Positions 7,793-14,275 of a stretch of 15,388 nucleotides of DNA are shown in pieces. The position numbers were made by a program, and so were the translations under genes. Within the stretch, counting starts at the first letter, position 1. Each line of letters starts with the position of its first letter. Under the pieces are notes generated by a model, which worked only from the letters and a program-made list of their open reading frames with translations, was not told the DNA's origin and searched no databases. Source of the DNA: DATLFA01 sp039934635 (GTDB taxonomy: Bacteria > Actinomycetota > Acidimicrobiia > Acidimicrobiales > WLNW01); contig JBDTLT010000122.1 in NCBI GenBank assembly GCA_039934635.1, positions 1 to 15,388 on the forward strand. The letters run 5' to 3'.

Positions 7793-7829
7793 GGAGAAGA
7801 GGGGTGCACTGTGCGTCAGCGAGATCTCG

Positions 7830-7835
7830 TACGAT
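7830..7835 (+). promoter_or_regulatory. Putative -10 box of the LLM oxidoreductase gene (leaderless start)
   Basis: TACGAT is followed by six bases and then the ATG at 7842. No SD precedes this ATG, so the spacing points to a leaderless transcript and supports this start. Confidence 0.5.
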
Positions 7836-7841
7836 CCGGCG

Positions 7842-8729
7842 ATGGCGAGGCATCGGATCGGAATGCAACTGCGGGCGCCGCTCCGACGCGAAGGTGATCT
7901 GCTCTCCGATCTGGTCGACAGCGCGCGCGAAATCGAAGAGGCGGGCCTCGATTCGTTGTATCTCACACAGGCATTCGCGTTCGACGCGTTGACCGCACTC
8001 GCCGTGATCGGCCAGGCGGCGGTCGGGCTCGAATTGGGCACTGCGGTGGTCCCGACCTATCCCCGTCATCCGGTTGCCCTTGCCGAGCAGGCGTTGACGG
8101 TGCAACTGGCCTGCCAGGGGCGGCTGGTCTTGGGCGTTGGCCCGTCGCATCGCGAGATGATGGAGCGCGTCTACGGCGTCTCGTTCACCGGCGTCGCGGC
8201 GCACGTCGAGGAGTACCTGACCGCGCTCAACGCCGCGATGGACCCGGGCCGTTCGCCCCTCGCAGTCGACGGGGCGTCGCGTTGCCCCGTGCTACTGGGC
8301 GCGCTCGGTCCCGCCATGTTGCGTATTGCCGGGACGATCGCCGACGGAACGATCACCGCACGGGCCGGCCCCCGCACCCTCGGCACTCACATCGTCCCCA
8401 AGATCACCGAAGCGGCACGGGCGGCCGGTCGACCGGCGCCCCGCGTGGCGGCGTGCGTTCCGTTTTGCGTCACCCGCGATGTCGAGCAGGCCCGCGCCCG
8501 TACCAACGCCGAATACGCGGGGTCCGCCGGCTACCCGTCGTACGTCCGCATGCTCGAGATCGAAGGGGTGGAGCAGACGGCCGACGTGTCGATCATCGGC
8601 GACGAGGCGACCTGCGCGCGTCAAATCCAGTCGTTGTTCGATCTCGGTGTGACCGACTTCCTCGCGCGCCCGATCGGCACCGACACGGAGATCCGCCGCG
8701 GGCTCGCGCTGTTGGGCGCGCTCATCTAA
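7842..8729 (+). CDS. LLM-class F420-dependent oxidoreductase (MSMEG_4879-like)
   Basis: A 295-residue luciferase-like TIM-barrel protein. The family features are RIGMQL at the first strand, LELGTAVVPTYPRHPVALAEQ (63-83), GRLVLGVGPSH (93-103) and VLLGALGPAMLRIAG (about 151-165). The tail SIIGDEATCARQIQSLFDLGVTDF is normal. The pattern matches the F420-dependent subfamily typified by mycobacterial MSMEG_4879, so coenzyme F420 is the likely hydride carrier; the substrate is unknown. The start at 7842 is supported by the leaderless promoter pattern; Met8 is the alternative. The gene stands alone, divergent from MaoC and convergent with the amidohydrolase 8 bp away. Confidence 0.92.
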   Translation: MARHRIGMQLRAPLRREGDLLSDLVDSAREIEEAGLDSLYLTQAFAFDALTALAVIGQAAVGLELGTAVVPTYPRHPVALAEQALTVQLACQGRLVLGVGPSHREMMERVYGVSFTGVAAHVEEYLTALNAAMDPGRSPLAVDGASRCPVLLGALGPAMLRIAGTIADGTITARAGPRTLGTHIVPKITEAARAAGRPAPRVAACVPFCVTRDVEQARARTNAEYAGSAGYPSYVRMLEIEGVEQTADVSIIGDEATCARQIQSLFDLGVTDFLARPIGTDTEIRRGLALLGALI

Positions 8730-8737
8730 CGGACGCG

Positions 8738-9910
8738 TCAGCTGGCGGGAACGTCGAAGCGGTACAGCGTGGCGCAGTTGGTCGAGACGATCTTGGTGAT
8801 CTCGTCGGTGGGCACTTCGGCGAGGATCTGACCGACGATCTCGCGTGAGCGAGGGAACGTCGACTCGGTGTGGGGAAAGTCGGACCCCCACATCAGCGTG
8901 TCGACGCCGATCACGTCGCGGTTGCGCAGACCGATGGCGTCTTCTTGGAAGCCGGCGAAACAGTTGGCGTGCCAGTAGTCGGACGGGAGGGCGGACTTGT
9001 CCGCGAACCGGTGCCAGTCGCCGCGCACCGGACGATCGGTGTACGTGTAGTTCATCTGGTCGAGGAAGAAGGGGATCCATGCGAGCTCGTGCTCGACGCT
9101 GCCGACGCGCAGTTTGGGGAATCGCTCGAATACGCCCGACAAGATCAAGTCACCGAGCGCGAGGCGCACTTGGTAGTCCTTGTTGACGAACATCGCGGGC
9201 GGTACGTCCTTGACGTTCAAGCGGAACGCCGCGGCACCCATGCGCGGGTCAGCGCGATCGGTGCCGACGTGTAGCGAGAGCGGCATGTCGATGTCCTGTG
9301 CGGTCGCCCACAGGCGGTCGTACTCGCGCGCGCGAAACGGCGCCCACGCCGGCGGAGCCACCGTGATCAACGCGCCCGCGAGCCCGAGGTCGCGGCAGCG
9401 CACCAATTCGGCCGCGGCATCGTCGATGTCATCGACGTTGACCATCGCGATGCCCTTGAGGCGGCTGTTGTCCTCACTGCAGAACTCGGCGAGCCATTCG
9501 TTGTACGCCTTCATCGACGCACTCACGACTTCGGTATTGGGCACCGAGTACAACACGAGGCCCTGACTCGGATAGATCACCGAACCCCACACGCCGTCGC
9601 TGGCGCTCTCGTCGATGAACAACCGCGGGTCGTACGCGGCGGGGCGCACCTCGTCGAAGTTGGCCGAAGTCGCCAGCTTGTCGGGATCCTTGTCGAAGCG
9701 GACACCGGTCTGCGTCCCGAGAAACGACATCGTCTTGTAGCCGTCGATGTACCACCAGTCGCCGTCGTCCTCGCGCACGATCGTCGGGCCGCGGTCGGCG
9801 AGGTCTTTGGGCAAGCGCCCGTCCCAGAGATCGGGTGGTTCGACGATGTGCGAGTCGGACGAGACCATCCATGTCGAGATGCCGGTAGAAGCGCCTTGGG
9901 TTGCAGTCAT
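8738..9910 (-). CDS. Amidohydrolase-2 (ACMSD-like) metal-dependent hydrolase
   Basis: A 390-residue TIM-barrel amidohydrolase. The N-terminal metal motif is DSHIVEP (19-25, a D-x-H variant of H-x-H). Other expected ligand regions are LHVGT (His214), VEHELAWIPFFLDQM (from 272) and WGSDFPHTEST (Asp344, His347). This superfamily includes ACMSD-type decarboxylases and lactone or ester hydrolases acting on ring-cleavage products; the substrate is unknown. The frame is open to 10090, but the upstream 60 Arg-rich residues are antisense to the selenoprotein gene. The ATG at 9910 has TACGAT six bases upstream and no SD. It is divergent from the selenoprotein gene with only 14 bp between the starts, so the two may be co-regulated. 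Confidence 0.94.
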   Translation of the reverse strand: MTATQGASTGISTWMVSSDSHIVEPPDLWDGRLPKDLADRGPTIVREDDGDWWYIDGYKTMSFLGTQTGVRFDKDPDKLATSANFDEVRPAAYDPRLFIDESASDGVWGSVIYPSQGLVLYSVPNTEVVSASMKAYNEWLAEFCSEDNSRLKGIAMVNVDDIDDAAAELVRCRDLGLAGALITVAPPAWAPFRAREYDRLWATAQDIDMPLSLHVGTDRADPRMGAAAFRLNVKDVPPAMFVNKDYQVRLALGDLILSGVFERFPKLRVGSVEHELAWIPFFLDQMNYTYTDRPVRGDWHRFADKSALPSDYWHANCFAGFQEDAIGLRNRDVIGVDTLMWGSDFPHTESTFPRSREIVGQILAEVPTDEITKIVSTNCATLYRFDVPAS

Positions 9911-9916
9911 GGGAGA
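9911..9916 (+). promoter_or_regulatory. Shine-Dalgarno of the selenoprotein gene
   Basis: GGGAGA lies eight bases before the GTG at 9925. It decides this start over the in-frame TTG at 9901. Confidence 0.6.
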
Positions 9917-9922
9917 ATCGTA
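9917..9922 (-). promoter_or_regulatory. Putative -10 box of the amidohydrolase gene (leaderless start)
   Basis: TACGAT, read on the minus strand, ends six bases before the ATG at 9910. It is the same hexamer and spacing as at the LLM gene. It lies between the two divergent starts and next to the selenoprotein SD. Confidence 0.5.
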
Positions 9923-9924
9923 AC

Positions 9925-11502
9925 GTGACCATCTCGACCCTGCGTCCCGTGCCCCGACCACGGGCTTCCGATCCGACGCACGTCCGTGCCGGCGCGCTGC
10001 GCGCCGACGGGTCCTACAACGTTGCGCTCGTCGCCAACGGCAAGCCCAATTCGATGGAGCTGCTCGATGCGCTCGCGTCACGTCTCGCATCGCGCGTCGA
10101 CGTGCGGGAAGTGCGCCGCTATCGCAAGCCGAGTGTGAGTGTCGCCCCTGCCGACGACGACATGGCCGAGATCGCGGAGTGGGCGCACGCGGTGCTCACC
10201 GCCGTCGGCGATTGAGGCTCGTGCTCGTCGCGCAGTGTGCGCGATGCCCTCGAGTTCGAGTGGATGGGTAAACCGTCGGTCGTGGTGGTGGCCGATGCAC
10301 TGACCGGTCCGGCCGATGCCATGTTGCGCCTCTGCGGCATGCCTCATTATCCGTACATCGTCACCCCGTTTCCGGTCGGCAACCTCAACGGTGACGAGAT
10401 CGAGGCGCGCGCCGACACGATGATCACCGATGTCGTGCGGCTGCTGTTCGACCGTGCGACCGCCGGCCCCGCGTCCGAAACGGGTGCGGCGGACGATCAA
10501 CTCGTCTACGACGACGCGTTCGAGGCCATCGACGACTACACCGTTCGCGGCTGGACCGACGGTCTGCCCATCGTCCCGCCGACACGCGAACGCGTCGACG
10601 CGTTGCTGCGCACGACAACGCGGCCTGCGCACGAAGTCGTAGTGGAGTTGACGACGCGCGACGGGCTCGACGCCACGGTCGAACAGATCGCCATCAACGC
10701 CGCGATGGCCGGTTGCCGGCCTGCGCACTTCCCGTTGGTGTTGGCGACCGTGGATGCCATGGCCGACCCGCGCTACAACTTGCACGCGCACACTGCCACC
10801 ATGGCCGGCGCGCAGCAGTTGGTCATCGTCAACGGGCCCATACGGCATCGCCTCGCGCTGCAGACGGGCAACGGTGCTCTCGGGCCGGGTTGGCCGGCGA
10901 ACAACTCCATCGGTCGCGCCGTGCGATTGGTGATCCGCAACATGTTGCGATCGGTGCACGGCGAGTTCGATCGCGCCGGCTTTTCTCATCCGGGCCGATT
11001 CGGGTGGTGCATCGCGGAAGACGACGAGAACTCGCGGTGGCCGGTGCTCGCCGAGCAAGGACCGTCCCCTGTACCCGGCGATGCCACGAGCGTCTACGCA
11101 ACCGTCTGGCAGTCTTCGATCATCAACCACGACCGACGTGCCCGCGCCATTGTCGACGAGCTGGCGCTGACGGTACGCACCGCTTGTCATGCGAACTGGC
11201 TGCACCACGACGCAGCAGCCGACTCATCGTTCTACGAGGGCCGCCCGTTCTTGTTCGTCACCGGACGTGAGCATGCGAGAGTGTTGAGCCGCGATGGCTT
11301 TGCCGACTTCGCCGACTTGCAAGCGGCGCTCTACGACGGGCTGACCCGTCCCGACACGGCGCTGCGTCCGGTGGCGATCGCCGGCCCGGCGCAGGTCCAT
11401 TTCGTGTACGTACACGCGACGGGCATGCAGCAGACGTGGTTCTTCGCACCCTTCCAGTCACACAACATGGTGACGCGGCCCGTGCCGCCGGAATTCGGCT
11501 GA
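9925..11502 (+). CDS. UGSC-family selenoprotein fused to a DGLPIVPPT domain (in-frame UGA = Sec97)
   Basis: A 525-residue protein if the TGA at 10213-10215 is read as selenocysteine. The frame before the TGA (96 residues, with NVALVANGKPNSMELLDAL and RKPSVS) and after it (SSRSVRDALEFEWMGKPSVVVVADAL) is one continuous domain, and the junction reads AVLTAVGD-Sec-GSC. That is the hallmark motif of the UGSC (seleno)protein family, which also has Cys forms. A SECIS-type hairpin follows. Sec97 and Cys100 form a U-x-x-C redox-like motif, as in thioredoxin-like or peroxiredoxin-like sites, but the reaction is unknown. After a linker (about 176-190), a second domain (about 190-525) starts with YTVRGWTDGLPIVPPT. 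The start is GTG with SD GGGAGA. It would be miscalled as two genes. SelA, SelB and tRNA-Sec must be elsewhere in the genome. Confidence 0.88.
10226..10246 (+). promoter_or_regulatory. Bacterial SECIS element
   Basis: A hairpin just after the UGA. CGTCGCGCA (10226-10234) pairs with TGCGCGATG (10238-10246), nine pairs including one G-U, around the loop GTG (10235-10237). The loop begins with G and lies 20 nt after the UGA, which fits the known bacterial SECIS rules (short apical loop with an early G, 16-37 nt from UGA). SelB would bind it to insert selenocysteine. Confidence 0.82.
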
Positions 11503-11508
11503 AAACGA

Positions 11509-11545
11509 CAAGAGGGCCCTCGCTCGAAAGCGTGGGGCCCTCTTG
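11509..11545. terminator. Bidirectional intrinsic terminator between convergent genes
   Basis: CAAGAGGGCCC (11509-11519) and GGGCCCTCTTG (11535-11545) form a perfect 11-bp stem, with an inner CGCT-CGAA-AGCG mini-hairpin in the loop. It lies 6 bp past the selenoprotein stop. The minus-strand side is followed by TCGTTTTC, so it can also stop transcripts of the convergent acyltransferase gene. The rest of the 120-bp gap (11546-11622) holds only a weaker imperfect hairpin near 11593-11612. Confidence 0.85.
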
Positions 11546-11622
11546 CTGTTCCCGCCTGTGAAAGCAACGGTACGGTGTCGCCACCGCGCCGCGCATGAGT
11601 CGAACGGCTCGCATTTTGGGGA

Positions 11623-14079
11623 CTATTTGAACTGGTGGTCGCCGACGATGTTCGTGAGCGTCTCGAGCAGCAACTCGAGCGGGATGGTGTTGGCGCCCCA
11701 CACGCCGCGGGGTACTTGCAGCGCGAAGAGTAGATCCTGTCCGCCGTCGTATTGCAGTGACGTGGTGCCGCCGCTGTGCCCGATGCGTTGCCACGCCGGC
11801 AGCCCGCGATCGTCGTAGGAGCACGGGCAATAGCCGTACAGGCCCGCTCCGAGGCTCGAGTTTTCGTTGAGGGTCGACATCTGGGCCCACACTTCGTCGC
11901 GCAACGAGACGTGCCGGCGCAACAGTGATTCGCCCCACACGAGCAAGCCCGACAGGTTGGCCATGATCCCGGCGGCGCCCCCGCCCGGTGCTTCGAACGT
12001 CGACGGCGCGCGCCCATAACGCGCGTCGATGCCGGCCGGTGCCAACAGGCGCGTGCGGATGAGCGTGTCGAGGCTCTGTCCGGTGAAGTCTTCGACGTAG
12101 CGCCCGAGGATGAGGTAGTTGGTCGACGAGTAGTACTGCCCGCCGATATAGGGCGCGAACAACGACGACGTGATGGCCCGCTCGATCGGCGGCTGATCGT
12201 CGGGGGCGTAGGCAGTGGTGTCGTGATAGTCGGGGAGGCCGCTGCGGTGCTCGAGAAGTTGACGCACCGTGTACGTACCGGCAGGCCAATCGGGGACGCC
12301 GCGGATCGTGTCGACGGTGGCGTCGACGTCGAGTTCGCCGTGATCGGCCATCTGCCAGATCAGCGCGGCCGTGAACGTCTTCGTGATCGACTCGACGTCG
12401 AAGGGCTGATTCGCGTCGAGGTCGGCGCCCTCCCAGTCGACGCCGATCGCGGTGTTCCACGCGAACACCCCCGGCCGCGCGACCGCGATGCGAATGCCAT
12501 CGACACCCCACGTCGTCGTCCAGCGATCGACGGCATCGTGGAGTGCGGCCGCGAGGTCGGCGTCCGCGGGGCTGTTCTCGGGCGTCCACGACTCTCGGAT
12601 GGTGACCGTCTCGCCGGTGCCCGCCGCGGTGCCGGCGGTGGGCGGCGGCAAGGTGATCGGCGCGCGGTTGATCGTCGACACCGGCGCGGCCGTGGAGGCT
12701 CCGTCGAACGTCGGTCGGCGCGGCGCCTGGCTCGGTACCCGCGGCGCTTGTGGTCGAGCAGCGCTCTGAGCCGGTGCGTCCTCGGGTATCCCGAACGCCA
12801 ACGCGCGGGCGCCGCCGACGGGCGGGTCGCCGTGGCCCTCGTCCCATGCGGGCGGCAGCGTGTACGCGGCACAGGCGCCCAGCACCGCGATGCCGGCCAC
12901 CGTCGAGAGCCAGCGCCACGGATGGTGCGGCGGGCCGGCGCGCCGCACGCGGGGAGCGGCGCGCACCGGAGCGGTCGCCACTCGCCCGGCAGCCCGGTCT
13001 TCGAGCCGGCCGAAGATCGTGACCGCGGCCGCTGTGATCAAGATCGTGCCCACCGCGATGCCCAACGAGTGCACCCCGCGTGGCAACGGTGCGAACTCCA
13101 GCAAGAGGTGCCACGTGGTGATGGCCGCCGCCGAATGCCAGAGGTAGATCGTGAGGCTGCGCCGCCCGATGCCGCGCACGACCGCGTTGACGGCGCGCCG
13201 CTCGGCGAACGCGGTGATCGACGCCCGGACCGCGAACGCCAATGACAACCACGCGGCGCCGATGAAGAAGTGCACGATGTGGCTGTTGTTGACAACCCAA
13301 TCCTGCGGGGGCGAGGTGATCGCCCAGCCGATGCCCAACACGGCGCACAGCACCGCGACCCGTGCGCTGCGCCCCGCCGACATCGGGCTGCCGTGGAAGT
13401 GCGCGATGCCGAACGCGAAGAATGTCGCGTAAAGCGTGTAGTCGCCCAGCTTCCACAACAGGTCGGGTGCCCACGACGGATGCCAGTTGGTGCGCAACTC
13501 GGCCAACTCGAGCACGATCGTCGCGGTCAACAGCGTGGCGATCGTCAGCTGCGGGAACCGGCGCGCGGCGCGCCACAGCACCGGGGCGGTGAGCAACAAC
13601 AACAACAACACGCGCAGATACCACAGCGGCTGCGCCAGCCAGCCGCCCTCCCAGATCGAGCCGCGCGGGTCGTTGAGCGGCAGGATCCACGCCGGGATGC
13701 TGCGCAGCGGCAGATCGGTTTCCGGCGTGCGGGTCACCAGGTGCGCGCCGACCATGATCAGCCAGGCCGAGGCGGCGAAGGCCCAGTAGGGGATCAGCAG
13801 CCGCCGCAACCGGTCGCGGACGACGTCACCCACGGGGCGGCGGCTGGCCGATTTCGCGAAGAGGTGTCCGCTCACGAAGATCATCGCCGGCACTGCGGAC
13901 ACGATCCACGTGATCGGCGCCCACCCGTAGGCGTGCCAGGTCACCACCCGGATGACGGCGATGGCGCGCACGGAATCGAGGAAGAGGTCGCGGCCCGGAG
14001 GCGAGCGGGGCAGGCGCGCGGCCTCGACCCGGGGCGCCGGGTCAGTGCGAGAGCGCGCGGAAACCGGGGTCATCTCCAT
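11623..14079 (-). CDS. Membrane acyltransferase-3 domain fused to a class C beta-lactamase-like serine hydrolase
   Basis: A two-domain protein of 818 residues. The N-terminal half (about 28-360) is a multi-helix acyltransferase-3 (OafA/YrhL-type) domain: LDSVRAIAVIRVVTWHA with the conserved His, SGHLFA, RRLLIPYW, many hydrophobic helices, and RSLTIYLWHS. A further helix near 390-407 leads to a Pro/Ala-rich linker. The C-terminal half (about 510-818) is a serine beta-lactamase/DD-peptidase fold with SITK (564-567), YSSTNY (650-655; the usual YSN reads YSS) and HSGG (768-771). The hydrolase would act outside the membrane, perhaps on acylated cell-wall or exopolysaccharide. The frame is open to 14154, but the ATG at 14079 (or 14073) is the first sensible start. 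A (TTG)5 run encodes a leucine stretch. Confidence 0.88.
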   Translation of the reverse strand: MEMTPVSARSRTDPAPRVEAARLPRSPPGRDLFLDSVRAIAVIRVVTWHAYGWAPITWIVSAVPAMIFVSGHLFAKSASRRPVGDVVRDRLRRLLIPYWAFAASAWLIMVGAHLVTRTPETDLPLRSIPAWILPLNDPRGSIWEGGWLAQPLWYLRVLLLLLLTAPVLWRAARRFPQLTIATLLTATIVLELAELRTNWHPSWAPDLLWKLGDYTLYATFFAFGIAHFHGSPMSAGRSARVAVLCAVLGIGWAITSPPQDWVVNNSHIVHFFIGAAWLSLAFAVRASITAFAERRAVNAVVRGIGRRSLTIYLWHSAAAITTWHLLLEFAPLPRGVHSLGIAVGTILITAAAVTIFGRLEDRAAGRVATAPVRAAPRVRRAGPPHHPWRWLSTVAGIAVLGACAAYTLPPAWDEGHGDPPVGGARALAFGIPEDAPAQSAARPQAPRVPSQAPRRPTFDGASTAAPVSTINRAPITLPPPTAGTAAGTGETVTIRESWTPENSPADADLAAALHDAVDRWTTTWGVDGIRIAVARPGVFAWNTAIGVDWEGADLDANQPFDVESITKTFTAALIWQMADHGELDVDATVDTIRGVPDWPAGTYTVRQLLEHRSGLPDYHDTTAYAPDDQPPIERAITSSLFAPYIGGQYYSSTNYLILGRYVEDFTGQSLDTLIRTRLLAPAGIDARYGRAPSTFEAPGGGAAGIMANLSGLLVWGESLLRRHVSLRDEVWAQMSTLNENSSLGAGLYGYCPCSYDDRGLPAWQRIGHSGGTTSLQYDGGQDLLFALQVPRGVWGANTIPLELLLETLTNIVGDHQFK

Positions 14080-14138
14080 CGACGCTATCCATATCGGCCG
14101 GTCAAGGGCATTCGGGAGCCATCGGAGGCCCCATCCGC

Positions 14139-14144
14139 TACGCT
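14139..14144 (+). promoter_or_regulatory. Possible -10 box for the riboswitch-terC transcript
   Basis: TACGCT places a transcription start near 14150-14152, just before the first aptamer strand (14155). No clear -35 is seen. Confidence 0.35.
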
Positions 14145-14154
14145 CTCCCCCCAA

Positions 14155-14249
14155 GAAGGGGAGTATCCCCCCGTGACGACGCCGTCACCACGATCGGCCA
14201 CATGCCGCTCCGGTGTCGTCGGCCCCGCAAGGGGTCGGGAGAGACCTTC
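14155..14249 (+). ncRNA. yybP-ykoY (manganese) riboswitch aptamer
   Basis: The leader of the TerC gene holds the conserved yybP-ykoY ends: GGGGAGTA at 14158-14165 and GAGACCTT at 14241-14248. P1 pairs GAAGG (14155-14159) with CCTTC (14245-14249). Internal stems are GTGACG (14173-14178) with CGTCAC (14183-14188), and GGCCCC (14221-14226) with GGGGTC (14231-14236) closing a GCAA tetraloop. This class senses Mn2+ and commonly controls TerC/Alx and other manganese exporters. Confidence 0.88.
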
Positions 14250-14268
14250 GGTTCACAGAAACCGAGGT
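14244..14268 (+). promoter_or_regulatory. Riboswitch expression platform: SD-sequestering hairpin
   Basis: ACCT (14244-14247) and CGGTT (14249-14253), with T14248 bulged, pair with AACCG (14260-14264) and AGGT (14265-14268). This buries the SD GAGG (14264-14267) of the GTG at 14276. The 5' arm uses the same bases (CCTTC) as aptamer P1, so the two folds exclude each other: ligand-stabilised P1 frees the SD and turns translation on. Confidence 0.7.
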
Positions 14269-14275
14269 CCTTGTC

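Noticed and set aside
10213..10215. TGA as a true stop, giving a 96-residue protein and a separate 421-residue gene starting at 10237
   Set aside because: The UGSC motif, continuous domain and SECIS hairpin span the TGA. The second start would cut the domain in the middle and has no ribosome binding site.
10078..11208. 376-residue open frame on the minus strand
   Set aside because: Antisense shadow of the selenoprotein gene with biased composition.
11593..11615. Second hairpin followed by TTTT after the main terminator
   Set aside because: The stem is short with a bulge, and a much stronger terminator precedes it; not listed as its own feature.
11258..13690. 810-residue open frame on the minus strand
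   Set aside because: Composed mainly of Arg, His and Ala in another frame of the acyltransferase-hydrolase gene, and it would run antisense into the selenoprotein. A high-GC shadow.
14213..14275. ATG at 14213 as the TerC start
   Set aside because: It lies inside the riboswitch aptamer and would translate conserved RNA structure. The GTG at 14276 has its own SD, controlled by the switch.
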